DNA from: Amphiura filiformis
Lineage: Eukaryota > Echinodermata > Ophiuroidea > Amphilepidida > Amphiuridae
DNA length: 64,000 nt
Direction: 5' to 3'
Assembly (NCBI RefSeq): GCF_039555335.1
Contig: NC_092647.1
Span: 6,772,608 to 6,836,607, forward strand
The position numbers and the translations under genes are program-made. Positions 11,391 to 30,596 of the stretch are shown piece after piece. Position 1 is the stretch's first letter. Each line of letters opens with the position of its first letter. Under the pieces are notes generated by a model. That model was not told where the DNA came from. It saw nothing but the letters and a program-made list of their open reading frames with translations, and ran no database searches.

Positions 11391-12233
11391 ATGGCGACTT
11401 TGAGACCATTTAGATGCAAGTATTGCAATAGATTTGCTACACACAACTCCCATAGAAGGCACGTACAGAGGCATGAGAAGAAATACTTTAAATATTGGTG
11501 TCGCACGACTACATCTTGTTCAAACGTATGGACATTCTACAGGTGTACACATTTTGCATGCCAACAACAAGATATAGCTTTTGAAAAAGCTTTTGATCTG
11601 TTGGAGCACTACACATGTTACCACCCAGATGTGGTAAGGAGACTACAATTAGGAAAACTATTGCAAGCACTAGCAGAGTCAGAAAGACCTGTTGTAAAGA
11701 CGTCAAAAGGTACTGGAAATCTGATGTGCCCTCATTGTCTTGCATTGTCTCATTGGGATGATATTGGTCTTAAAGCACATATAAAGATGGAGCATCCTTT
11801 CCAATGTGTGTTGTGTGAGAAAGCTTTCAAGGTAGCCGGCTCAGTAAAAGGTCACTGGAGGAGGTGTCATATAAATGTATGTAGGTATCCATCAATACTG
11901 TATCAAGACAACAAGAGAGTTGCACATCAAGATGGTACCACAAAAGCTGCAGTGGGTAAAATTTACCAAAAAAGTAGCACGTCTAGGACGGGGTCTAGGA
12001 CTCTTAGACCTGCGTCATCCGCTTACACTGGGTATGTGTATAAATGTACAAAGTGCCAACAACATTCTAAAATGTTTTTGTTTCAAACTGTTTTTATCAA
12101 GCAACATGGAGCCACTAAAGATGATACCAAAAGAGCTGCAGCTGCAGTGCAGACAACATCGTCAGGTGCTCCAACGATTGTATGTCCCAGATGGGAATGT
12201 GCAGTGTGTAAAATCAGCCAAACAAGTGACTAG
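11391..12233 (+). CDS. C2H2-type zinc-finger protein, uncharacterised
   Basis: A 280-residue frame from the ATG at 11391 (the frame is open from 11346, but a TATTTTCCAG acceptor ends at 11362). Four zinc-finger-like units are visible: C9/C12/H24/H28, C52/C57/H73/H78, C113/C116/H130/H135 and C139/C142/H155/H160. The first and last two fit C2H2 spacing; the second is longer. A nucleic-acid-binding role is inferred. A GTATGT at 11877 right after finger 4 could be a splice donor, so the sequence after residue 162 may be intron or a second coding part. However, the segment FQTVFIKQHGATKDDTK recurs in frame in an inverted copy at 12968-13062, which argues that the downstream part codes. The family is not recognised; it could belong to a transposon. 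Confidence 0.55.
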   Translation: MATLRPFRCKYCNRFATHNSHRRHVQRHEKKYFKYWCRTTTSCSNVWTFYRCTHFACQQQDIAFEKAFDLLEHYTCYHPDVVRRLQLGKLLQALAESERPVVKTSKGTGNLMCPHCLALSHWDDIGLKAHIKMEHPFQCVLCEKAFKVAGSVKGHWRRCHINVCRYPSILYQDNKRVAHQDGTTKAAVGKIYQKSSTSRTGSRTLRPASSAYTGYVYKCTKCQQHSKMFLFQTVFIKQHGATKDDTKRAAAAVQTTSSGAPTIVCPRWECAVCKISQTSD

Positions 12234-12506
12234 TCCGTAGGATGTGCAGCTCCTGAATGCAACCCGTCCTGCCTGGAAGTATAAATCTGTCAATCTTTAG
12301 TATTTCTACCATTGGTTTACTTTAATTTTCGGAGCACAGGAGCTGTCTTTGTATGAAGTTATCAACGAGGCAAAATTGTCCAGCTGACCTGCTACCAAAA
12401 TGACATTAATTAGAGGTTTATAACTGTGCATGATTGTGAAAAATGTAAACATTTTGCTTTTGGAACCGAAGCAAAACGTTTAGATTTTTCAACATATGAC
12501 GACATA

Positions 12507-12735
12507 TGTGACCCCTCAGCACAACTGAGCCTGGATGTCGCCAGTGCCACTATTGAGATATGCTCCATTGAACTTAACAAGAAACAACAGGAAACAAAGG
12601 ATTTATTGACTGTTTTATTGATTTTTCGCTACTTAAATGTCAAGTACTATAGACATGATATACATCATTTTAAAGCTAATTTCAAGCAGAATATTTTGGT
12701 TGAATATCTCAAAAATGTTGTGCTGAGGGGTCACA
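12507..12735. mobile_element. Mariner-type MITE, 229 bp
   Basis: Perfect 19-bp terminal inverted repeats (TGTGACCCCTCAGCACAAC and its complement) are flanked by TA on both sides (505-506 and 736-737 of the 12-kb block). TA duplications fit Tc1/mariner mobilisation. An open frame across it is incidental. Confidence 0.8.
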
Positions 12736-12967
12736 TATTACCGATACAATTTTATTAACCTCATTCATAACTGTCACTTTTATCTCTTCACTTAACAAAA
12801 TAACACACAATTTTCCTCAAAAATAAACAATTTTTACGTTTTGATCAGGCTAACACAGTACGACCAATAACAAAAGTGCACACAATCTAGTGCGCAATCC
12901 ATATACGGTGGCCAGTGCTCTCACAATTTGGTCGACGCAAAACTAATATAAAGACTCACAGCCTTAC

Positions 12968-13062
12968 AGCACCTGACGATGTTGTCTGCACAGCAGCTCT
13001 TTTGGTATCATCTTTAGTGGCTCCATGTTGCTTGATAAAAACAGTTTGAAACAGAAATGGAC
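12968..13062 (-). pseudogene. Inverted copy of a zinc-finger-gene segment with splice sites
   Basis: Reading the minus strand, 12968-13051 matches 12080-12170 of the zinc-finger ORF, apart from a small deletion of a GCTGCA-like unit. The same reading frame is kept (FQTVFIKQHGATKDDTKRAA). It is bordered by an acceptor-like TTATTTCAG (to 13063) and a donor-like GTAAGG (from 12967), so it looks like a free-standing 95-bp exon. Whether it belongs to a transcribed gene on the minus strand cannot be told. Confidence 0.55.
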
Positions 13063-15836
13063 CTGAAATAAGGATAACATGTGGTCTAAACAAGCCAAAA
13101 GGAAGATAAACATCACAAATTTGGCAAATTTTTGGTTGATTATTGTAATTTGAGGAGTCCTAAAAATATTGGTTCCACTAATATAGCAAAAAAGTTGCTA
13201 ACTCAAATATGACTACATGGATGTACTAAAATATAATATATTGTATCCATCAAAGATCATGGGAGATACCATTAAATTTTGAAAGTATGGGAACTGATTT
13301 TCCTGTGTGTGTTTGATTTGGGTCATGGACATTCTGGAAAGAGGGGGACATTTCCCCCATTTAGTTATGCGGTTGTGTGTCTTTAGCTCTCCACCAAAAA
13401 AAGGTGGCGACGTTACATTTTGCCTAAGTCGACTCAAAATAAATGATGATATCTCTGTCAAGCAAGAAGTTATTGTCATGCTTGTGGTCTCATTTTATTG
13501 CTGAATAAAATACACTTTCAACCCTGTAAAAAGAAATACTTGAACTTTTTTAATACTGACACTGTGCTTCATAGAATTCAGAATGGGCATGGTGGCGGTG
13601 GTGGGGGATGTGGTGGTGGGGATGTGGTGGTGGGGGATGTGGCACACACAAACTCTATGGGATTGGTATTTTTAGTGCGTAATCTGCTTCTGTAAAGGCT
13701 GTAAATTGGAGTTGGACTCTATTTAGCATCTAAACGACTCACAGCCTTGCAGCTAAACAATTCTACTAATTGTTTTTAATCATTTATGATTGGTTTAGTG
13801 TAGAAAATACAAACTTTTCCATACAAAACTACCCGTTGTCATATTAAACACTGTAGTAAGTAATGCAGATGTCTTCAAAATCTGAAAGTTACTGTAAAAT
13901 TTTAATTACTTATCCTATCATAGTCAAAGTATATATTTTCTGAAGGGGAATTTGACAATGAAGCTAAATATGGACATATTTTTTCTGTATGGGTTAGGGG
14001 GGAAAATGTTTAGGTTCAAAATATGTTGAATTGTAAAAAAATCTAACATACTTTGGGACACCCTATATTCCGAGATTACCAAACAGCTGTGATTTTGGTT
14101 TCTTCCAAAGTCAGTTGGCTCTCCATTTCCTCTAACCAAATGAACGATGTTTACTTCCAGTTTACTACTGTAGGTTGGTAATAAGCAATGCATTGAGTGA
14201 CCAATTTGTTATCAAAATCTTTTTTATTCCACCCTGTATAACTTGCAGGTCACCCTGTATAATGAGTTGAAATGTATATATTGGAAATTTTTTGCTGATG
14301 CCTTCAGCTTTCCAAAAATGTATACTTTTGCTAGTTTAGGGTTGATGATTGTCGAGATAATCTAATTAGAAACCCGGTTGGTGTAAAAATTCATAATATT
14401 TGTCATGTAATGCTAAGGGTGGCGAGTTCAGGACACACGGCCATGCCACTGCTGCCCATAAACATTTGACTGCATTCTCCAATCAAAAACGATCAGAAAT
14501 GGACTACAGATTTGCATGACCAAAGTGTTTTTCAGTGTCATGGTACTTCAGTGCTCGGTAGTGTGTATTTGCCTGAACATTTTGGAATGAATAAAATGAT
14601 ATTCATGATATACATTGCCAATGTTGTTTTTGAATCACATCCAATTTTTGTGTAGTTATAGTCACTATGAAATAAAATCACTGAAATCTCAAATGAGCTC
14701 TGAAGTGAGTAACACTGCAATTCTCATTGGAAAGAAATAGATTCATATAGCACAGTAAGATCATTGCGCTTCACAGAAAGTTGCCACTGCTGTGGCCCAA
14801 GACACACCTTGTAAACCAATTAGCATCAATCAGGGATGTAGCTGTATACATGCACAGTACCCTGGTCAGTCTACATATAATAGCCATCACAACCAGGATC
14901 AGGTTACCGGGACAATCAGCAGTAAAGTCCTTGTCCAGGGGAATTTCAAGCTGAAATCCTGGAAATAAAATAGTTGGCACACTTGTACCAAAAAATTGAA
15001 TTGTGTACCCTATCAAAATTGAAGAGAGTGAAACAAGGATGCAATATATGTGAAGCACATGCTCCCTTGTATCTCTTCCCCACTCCTCATCTTTCAATGT
15101 TGGACTCTCTCACGGATCTGCTAACAACATGTCTTGGTCCAACATTGAATTGGGGGAGTGAGGGCAGAGATATACCAAAATACAGGCAAAGTGTTCCAAC
15201 CTTTTTTTCCAGGATTGTAGCTCAATATTCCACGAGAAAAAATAGACACTGAGGATTGAGCTAACTTCATTGCTGAAAATTTGAATAGTGTCCAAGATCA
15301 ATTCACTAATCACACCAAAACTCACTAATCATGCCAAAATTATTAAATTTTTAGTGGTGTTTCAAACTCAAGTGTGTATTTCAGTGATTATAGTGTTACT
15401 CATTACAGTATTTTTTCAGTGATTTTTGTCTCACTTACTTCTGTTACCAAAAGTAATAGAGGTTATCCACATTACTCATGTGACTTTTAACAAAAGGCGC
15501 TGCTTCTTGTAGTATTCCTCATTCAAACCAATTCAATGCACGACCTCAAGAGTTGCCTGCATGACTTTGGCGGGCAATGCAACTTATAGAACATGGATAA
15601 CATCTATTGCGAATGCAAGCGGTCGCAAAAGCAGACAAGCATGGTTTGAGAGCTGCCTTGTTGTCTTTGCGAGTACTTATCTAAAGATGACACCTGGTAG
15701 CTATTTCAGTAATAACCCCTCAATTTCTAGACTTGATAGTGGAGAACCGTGTCTTAGGGAACAAACCAAAAGTTTGACATTATATAAATTAAAGTCTTTC
15801 ATTAGGGGTAGGGGGGTCATTATGTCCGATTACGTT
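13063..15836. other. Non-coding stretch
   Basis: No gene is supportable. A G-rich GGT/GGGGAT microsatellite at 13584-13640 could form G-quadruplexes. A phrase CCCTGTATAA is repeated at about 14232 and 14254. Otherwise the sequence is ordinary and AT-rich. Confidence 0.5.
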
Positions 15837-15840
15837 TTAA

Positions 15841-16197
15841 GGGGTACTACACCCTGGCCAATTTTGGCCTATTTTTGCATTTTCTCAAAATTATAGTGCA
15901 TTGGTGACAAGTAAGATATGTATATTATAGGGCAAGGACTACAACTACTGGACTGAAAATTCAGCAACTCAAGGCAAATAGTTATTGATTTATTGATCAA
16001 ATATTGGTTTTCCCTCATTTTTGACTGTAACTCCACAACTGTTGTCTGTGCTGAAATAAAATTTCCAGTGCAGTAGTTGTAGTCCTTGCCCCTATAATAT
16101 GCATATATTACTTGTCACCAATGCGCTATAATTTTTGAGAAAAATGCAAAAAAAGGCACAAAATTTGCCAAGGGTGTAGTACCCCGGGACTACCCCC
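15841..16197. mobile_element. TTAA-flanked MITE family T1, copy 1 (357 bp)
   Basis: The ends GGGGTACTACACCC and GGGACTACCCCC lie between TTAA at 15837-15840 and 16198-16201. Related copies are at 29290-29623 and 61926-62284. Almost the whole element is an imperfect palindrome: the arms hold CAAGGACTACAACTACTG and its complement, with an asymmetric centre. TTAA duplication suggests piggyBac mobilisation. Confidence 0.88.
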
Positions 16198-16424
16198 TTA
16201 AAAATAATAGTTAAAAAACATCAGTCAAAGTTTAACTTACATAAATTTAAAACATTTCAGGGGTTAACCTCCTAGCACTTTTGTTCATAGAATGTCAGCC
16301 AACTTTTGGTTTGTTATTTAGTTTACTGTCATATTGGACAAAAATCACAGGCATTTGTTTAAATTACGAATTACAAAACAAACTAACCCATATGAATACA
16401 AATTTGAACATTGAGCCCCCAATT

Positions 16425-16593
16425 CAGGGGCGGATCCAGGAATTTTCAATAGAGGGGGCGCCGAGCCACCGTCGCTGCCGCGGCGGCTCGGCGCCCACAC
16501 AAAGTCAGGCGCCGCTCTGCAAAAATGCATTAAGTCGGGCGCCACTTTGCAAAAAATAGAGGGGGCGTGCGCCCCCCTCTAAATCCGCCCCTG
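16425..16593. mobile_element. hAT-like MITE, 169 bp, CAGGGGCGGAT ends
   Basis: The ends CAGGGGCGGATCC and AAATCCGCCCCTG are inverted repeats. They are flanked by CAATT (16420-16424 and 16594-16598). The interior is unusually GC-rich for this region (GGGGGCGCCGAGCC). CAGGGGCGGAT termini are, from memory, widespread in invertebrate hAT-like MITEs with short target duplications. Confidence 0.8.
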
Positions 16594-18452
16594 CAATTGG
16601 TAGTAGAAGTCTGCTTGTTGTTGTAAGATTTGGTATTTTTAGTCCAAAGGAATTCGCATCAACTGGAACAGACAGACAATTTTGGATCTCTGTAGTAATT
16701 TTTGATTCTCCACTGCAATTTTTGTTTTTCATAGATAATTTTCTGCTCAAATGATAACCTTTGAGACTCACAGATTCGTAATAGTGTACTATAATTAATG
16801 TGCCTGGTAAATTTGGATTTGAAGTGTCTGCACCGGCTTTTGTTGATAAATACCAGTGGTTTCCATTCATGACAAACCAATATGGCAGACATAGCATTAC
16901 ACACAGGCTCCATTCTCATTGGGTTTAATCTCTTTGCAACAGAAAAAACCCCAGATAATGCCCATATCTACTAGCAGTCGCAGTGTTATTGCTAGCAATC
17001 AATGTTGGTAGTATTTTCACATTCCCTAACAATGTCAAGGCATTTAGGGTGTCCAAAATGGTCAAAAATACCTTATTCTACAAAATCAGGGTGTCCACTT
17101 CCTATTCACTCCATTATAAAAAATCAGAATTTTAGGGTGTCCAAATTGAAAACAGGGTGTCCAAATGACACCTGGACACTCTCTCTGGCTAATGCCTTGA
17201 CCAGCGTTCAGTCTTGGCTAGCGACAAAGTTTCCTTCAAGTCAACTGCTTGCCATTTGACACTAGGGTATGCTAACGACTTATCGATCAGGCATCGGCAA
17301 TCATTTTTTCAATAAGCAACATTTAGGTAACAACAAAAATGCTACGTTCTTTAAGATTAGTATGTCATGGTCTTTAAGGTACAGCTCTGAAAATCACATG
17401 TTAAGTTTGTTCCTCTTTGCTGGAAACATGAGTCAAACTCAATGAAACTAGTTCACAAACCTGTTTTTTGTGTTTTATGACATTCAATGTCATGTTTATT
17501 TCAGTCAAGCGTTATAAGGTCAATCATACACTGGTGCATTGATGGTGTAAAAAGGCCTGTAAATAAAGTCAAAATTGTTGTGGGCCTCATGTGTTTCTTA
17601 TGAATTGGAAATTTGTTCACAAAACATTGAGTCGCCCTTCAATAAAGCCCTTGCACATTTTTAGGACATTTGGTCCAAGACCTTGCCTTATTTGGAAGAA
17701 TAAAATTTAGTAAAAAATCAGCAAATTAAAAGGTGTGTTACCACACATTGAGACCCATCACCAAAACATTCTTATTCTAGGTTTTGAGTTAAATTTCTCA
17801 GGAGATATGTAATCAAGAAGAAAAAATGTTTTTTCACATTGGCTCATAGTACATGACTTATATGAAACATATTCAGGCTTAAAATTTCACTGGAGTTATG
17901 AGAAAAATATGAGGTTTCACCTGATACCAAAATCTGCATTTTGAACTGTGCAAAATTATGAGGCTGTCAATTGGGTCACAGACCACCACACATCTTTGAA
18001 CTGTATTTTTTATATCTCTACTAATAAATATTAGATCACTGTAGAGTGTAGACACATCTGTTGTCTACTTTGATCAGTACCATAGCCTTCCAACCACAAA
18101 AATTACAATTTGCATCTGACAATCAACTCCCCACGGCCTGTGATTGGTCAGGAAGGCAGATTCATAGGTCTCTTCATCAGAGAAAAGGAATTGCAGAAAA
18201 TGGCTAAATATATCTAAACTTTGAAAGGAAAAAAGCAACTTTTCTAAGCATTGTTGACATGGAACCTTCAGGAAAGAAAGTGTCTTAATACTAATATGTA
18301 ACTTTTGAGTCAGTTTGTATGTTTGAAGGTGCAAAATTAACCATAAGGCATACTGTTTTACAGCTGTATTCAGAAATTGCAATCATCCCAACAAATGGTA
18401 TAAAGATCATTTCTGAGTTTGATTGACAGATGACATCAGATGCAAAAGAGTC
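16594..18452. other. Non-coding stretch downstream of DHFR
   Basis: No gene is seen. A phrase AGGGTGTCCA recurs five times between about 17045 and 17162, as a loose tandem pattern. This is the 3' flank of the minus-strand DHFR gene. Confidence 0.5.
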
Positions 18453-18458
18453 TTTATT
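18453..18458 (-). terminator. Poly(A) signal of DHFR
   Basis: AATAAA on the minus strand (TTTATT on plus), 209 bp downstream of the DHFR stop codon. It is the first canonical hexamer after the stop, so it is the likely 3' processing signal. Confidence 0.55.
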
Positions 18459-18666
18459 CAGTATCAGATAATTCCTTCATTTTTTTTGCAAGTGACAACG
18501 GTACAGGATAAAGATGTTAATAACAGCTGTAGGTGAGAACCTAGCCACAAACATGTGACTAGTGGATGGAGTACATGTAGTACCACTACCAATCATATCA
18601 GTCTTTGTCCACATTCCACATCTAACTAATTTGAACAGAACAAACAAATGCTGGTACAAATGTCCA

Positions 18667-26484
<7,818 letters not shown>

Positions 26485-26586
26485 TTCTGATACTAGATGA
26501 TTTGGGGCAATATAAAAAATGCACTGTGTTGATCTGATCGGTGTTGATCACAGAATTAATCTGTGGTGTTGATGTTGTGCAACAAA

Positions 26587-26613
26587 TTTTCGCGGGGTTT
26601 CCTAACCGGAAGT
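26587..26613 (-). promoter_or_regulatory. Candidate DHFR core promoter: E2F-like and ETS sites
   Basis: About 100-130 bp upstream of the DHFR start codon, TTTTCGCGGGG (26587-26597) resembles an E2F site (consensus TTTSGCGC, one mismatch). ACCGGAAGT (26605-26613) matches the ETS consensus exactly. E2F control of DHFR at G1/S is established in mammals; here it is inferred from position and motif only. Confidence 0.4.
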
Positions 26614-27406
26614 AAATGTTGACTAATCGACTAATAAAAGGGGTAGCTACACTGATATCATGAATATAGTAATCTTAAAAATCCAACTTCTGTAAAAGCG
26701 CTGTAGCAAGTTCATGAAGTTATAGCCCTTTCTCTTCAAAGTTTTGTTCTTTAATTTGAAAATACAAAAGAAAAAGATATTATGCACCATAAGTGTTTAA
26801 ATATTATATTTGGTAAGTTTAATTCCAGGATAACTCCCTCAAGATTAGTTGACGAGTCTGACCTTTTGCCCCGAACTGTTTATGATGACGAGCTGTAAAT
26901 ATCAGGACACCGAGCAAAAATTAAATAAGCTTATCATTTTACATTAAAACGTACTGATACTGATGCCTATTAAAGTACTTATAAACTATTATAATTATGG
27001 TCATCTTGATTCTGAGGATGCAATCAACAAATTTAATCTGAGGACGACGAGTCGTGTCATTTCGACTATAAACGTACGTAGGCCTACTAGTCTAGTAGAC
27101 TAATTCCAATCAGCCGTCTACACTTCGCATGTACTATGCTTCGTAGTGACGACTGATTATCTTACAGCCAATATCATGACGGACTTCTGAAAACTATGCA
27201 ATGCGACTTTGGTTGTGCGCCATAGCCGATTGACTAAGCGGCGCCGTGTACCGCGTCGCTGTACCGCTACCGCTGTGACAAGATCGCGCTCTGAACTTCT
27301 AAAAACAACAAACTCGGTCAAAAGGTCAATTTGGACACAACTGCGCATGCTCTATGCCACAGGAATCCTGTTGCAAAATCGGTCACTTTTTTTTCCACGT
27401 AGTTTT

Positions 27407-27439
27407 CTCAGTCGTCAATCCAGACGGTTGACGACTGAG
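27407..27439. repeat. Hairpin, 12-bp perfect stem
   Basis: CTCAGTCGTCAA and TTGACGACTGAG are separated by a 9-nt loop. It lies upstream of DHFR among repeats. It may be a remnant MITE terminus. Confidence 0.7.
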
Positions 27440-27532
27440 GGCAGCAGTCTACTAGTCTAATGAGATGTCAGTAAAAACAGTCTGAACATGCAGGCATGCA
27501 TGCATGCATGCGTGCATGTGACTTGTATGAAT

Positions 27533-27832
27533 AGTCCGAATAATCAGACCGGGAATCAGACCCAGAACAAAATATTAATTTCTGACATGATCCTGTTCTG
27601 GGTCTGAACTGTTTCCATATGAAATCTTGATTGCAAATAGTACAAAAGAAGCACATGGTTCTACTTGACAGCTTTTTAATCCCTATTCATGCTAGTGTGG
27701 ACCATCCTTAAGATACTTGAGTGTTTGGACAAGCGGAACGGTCTTTTGTCTACCTCTCTGTTTGTAAACAAACCAGGAGGCCGAAATCGTCCTCCTCGCC
27801 GAATACGAAAGTCAGCGTAATAGTACTGCACT
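27533..27832 (+). repeat. 300-bp dispersed repeat, copy 2
   Basis: Begins AGTCCGAATAATCAGACC and ends CAGCGTAATAGTACTGCACTA. It matches copy 3 at 28030 with small indels. Confidence 0.85.
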
Positions 27833-28029
27833 AGTGTATGTAGTTCCAGTAACTGTAACTCGTCATACCTAGAGTTACAGTGCACTCTATTGCTATCTTT
27901 TCCACAAATAAGATACATCACAATATGTGGGCTCATTTTGGGCTCTTAAGAATGTAGCTGAGGAACTCTCTCAAGGACAGTTTGGGCATGCACTGATGAT
28001 TTTAATCCCATTGTACCAGGGTTTGGGCT

Positions 28030-28332
28030 AGTCCGAATAATCAGACCCAGAACAAAATATTAATTTCTGACATGATCTTGTACTGGGTCTGAACTGTTTC
28101 CATATGAAATCTTGATGGCAAATTGGACAATAGAAGCACATGGTTCTACGTGACAGCTTTTTAATCCCTATTCAGGTTACGTGAATCACGCTATTGTGGA
28201 CCATCCTTCTGATACTTGAGTGTTTGGACAAGCGGAACGGTTTTTTGTCTACCTCTCTGTTTGTAAACAAACCAGGAGGTCGAAATCGTCCTCCTCGCCG
28301 AATACGAAAGTCAGCGTAATAGTACGGCACTG
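28030..28332 (+). repeat. 300-bp dispersed repeat, copy 3
   Basis: Same orientation as copy 2, about 200 bp further on, and better preserved (it retains GGTTACGTGAATCACG, partly lost in copy 2). Together with copy 2 it may be a local tandem duplication. Confidence 0.85.
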
Positions 28333-28954
28333 GGTTTGGGCGTGCCTGGATGATTTTAATCCCACTGTACTAGTCTATACTCACAAAGTTGAGATAATTG
28401 ATCTACATTGATCTCATCTTTTGGGTGGGTTCAAAATTCTCTGAGTTGGAAAAACCTGCAATCTTCATGGGAGTAATTTAAAGTAAAATGTCTTGATTTT
28501 CATGATTTGGATTTATAATATTGAGCAGCATTCTACTTGTGATGTTTCTACACTGTGTAGAGAGGGTCTACGGCATCTCTGAGGTAAAACTGACAAATAC
28601 AAGGTATATTTCTTGATGCTTGAAGTTTGGATTTCTTAAACATACAGCGCATCCCTATGTACCGCTGCAAGACTTCAGGTCCGTAGATGTCATTATGTTT
28701 ATGATAAAGACTGAAGTCTTGCTGGCAAGACTACTAGTGTATGAATAACTATGATGTACTGTACAGCCTTTTGCAAAGATCGTTTCCAGTTTTTATCACA
28801 CCTCGTACGCTCGCGTAACTTGACCCCTGCGCCACGCGATTGATCGGCGAATGAGGTGCTGATGTAATGATGACGACTTTATGTTTACGCCATAAACTGG
28901 GCCAAAATAAAAACTGCAAGTGCCAAAGTGCAAAGGAAATTTGCAAGATCGATA

Positions 28955-29658
28955 AGGCCCTTCGCACTTGATTATTAGTTTCCTGTTTACCGCCCGCGTC
29001 CAAAATTGAAAATCTCAAAATTAGTAATTATTTCTAATTTTCTCCTTTAAAATAACTTTCAACTACTTCTACTTGCCATTTTTTAATAATATCAACAATA
29101 ATGATGAATGAACAAAGAGTACAACTCCACCTTCACTTATTTATAAAATCAAATGTTGTTGTGAAATAATTAAATTCCCGCTCTAGTCAAAACGAGTCAA
29201 TAGTTGCTTGTAATAGTTCAAACTAAATAAAGAAAATAAAAGATAATTAATAATTAAAAGTCACCTCGTCCCTTTTTCAAAATCTTTAAGGGGGTACTAC
29301 ACCCCTGGCCAATTTTGTGCTTATTTTTGCATTTTTCTCCAAAATTATAGTAAGGTAAGATATGTATATTATAGGGGCAATGGCTACAACTACTGCACTG
29401 AAAATTCAGCAACTCAAGGCAAGTAGTTATTGATTTATTGATCAAATATTGGTTTTCCCTCATTTTTGACTGTAACTCCACAACTGTGGTCTGTATTGAA
29501 ATAAAATTTCCAGTGCAGTAGTTGTAGTCCTTGCCCCTATAATATTACTTGTCACCAATGCGCTATAATTTTTGAGAAAAATGCAAAAATAGGCACAAAA
29601 TTGGCCAGGGGTGTAGTACCCCCTTAACAGGAAACTAATAATCAAGTGCGAAGGGCCT
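28955..29658. mobile_element. TIR element, 704 bp, perfect 33-bp ends, with nested MITE
   Basis: Terminal repeats of 33 bp (28955-28987 and 29626-29658, starting AGGCCCTTCGCACTTG) are perfect inverted copies. This implies recent mobility. No clear target duplication is seen. A T1 MITE (29290-29623) is inserted just inside the right end, so that one TTAA overlaps the terminal repeat. Confidence 0.8.
29290..29623. mobile_element. TTAA-flanked MITE family T1, copy 2 (334 bp)
   Basis: TTAA at 29286-29289 and 29624-29627 brackets GGGGGTACTACACC and GGTGTAGTACCCCC. It has the same internal order as copy 1 at 15841. Confidence 0.9.
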
Positions 29659-29740
29659 ATTCATATATGTATGTAGAGTATATAGACTAGACTAGTGTTT
29701 AAAGAGAATCTAGACTATAGTCTACCTAACCTCCAGTCAC

Positions 29741-29788
29741 CGGCTGCCACCGAGATCTACACGCTTTCCCTTCACTACGCTCTTCCGA
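29741..29788 (+). other. Illumina adapter-derived sequence (assembly artefact)
   Basis: These 48 bases match the Illumina universal P5/TruSeq adapter from its CGGCGACC portion to CTCTTCCGA with about five mismatches, including unbroken CCACCGAGATCTACAC and ACGCTCTTCCGA. In one frame it translates to TEIYTLSLHYALP, almost the well-known adapter peptide TEIYTLSLHDALP found in contaminated databases. It is not biological sequence. The junction here may be a misjoin or a badly polished gap. Confidence 0.9.
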
Positions 29789-30596
29789 AATTCTACATGA
29801 CACAGCACTGCAATTTCACCGCACATATTAAAAGTATGCTTAAATTCCAGTGCCTGCACTACCAATCTCTTCTCATTACCATGTATTCAGTTAATTTACG
29901 CTAAATTCTTTCCAGCTTTTTCATGATAAAAACGAATCACCAGCACATTTATTTAATTATTTATTGTAGATCTGAATATTTCCCACCTAGTGACCTTTAT
30001 CAGTTAGCTAGCCACACTAGCTCTGACTCGTTGTTTGTTTAACCGGTCGGTCTGGGTGGGCGGCTTCCTGGGCGCATGCGTTTGGGTCCTGATGGGACCA
30101 GGCTCAAGCAAAATGCTTAAGCAAAAATTGGCCAAGCCTTTTAGAAGGAAAAAGAACAAGGAATAAGGCCACTCCCAACAAATCAATTGGCTGTTCTACA
30201 AGACTTCTTTGGACTGGATATTAGTAATGTAATACATACCATGTATGTACAGGATCTTGGATGGAAAAACCTGGTGATGATGAGCAGGCGATGTCATTTG
30301 GTTATAGGGCGCTTGCACAAAAGGTTTTAAGGTTGATAAAAATGACCTGCATTGAGAGTCAGTCAAGTGACGCTGGAGGACAAACAAACTATTATCATCC
30401 TCTGTGAATCTTTGGCGCATTATTCAAACCCATGCTTTGTAAGGAATACTAGCACTCTGTGGGTGATATTTCATTTTCACATGCTCATGATGCTCCAATA
30501 TCGTTTTTGTGCCTCCAGGGCTAGTGACCCGTGGCATACATGAAGCCTGCCTAGAATGAGCTGTGACCGATTCATTTGTGGAAAAAGAAAAGAATT
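29789..30596. other. Non-coding stretch between the two DHFR genes
   Basis: No gene is recognised. It holds the right half of the intergenic region, with no repeat that I can define before the arm at 30597. Confidence 0.45.

Noticed and set aside
29695-29904. Open frame of 69 codons on the plus strand
   Set aside because: Its centre is translated sequencing adapter.
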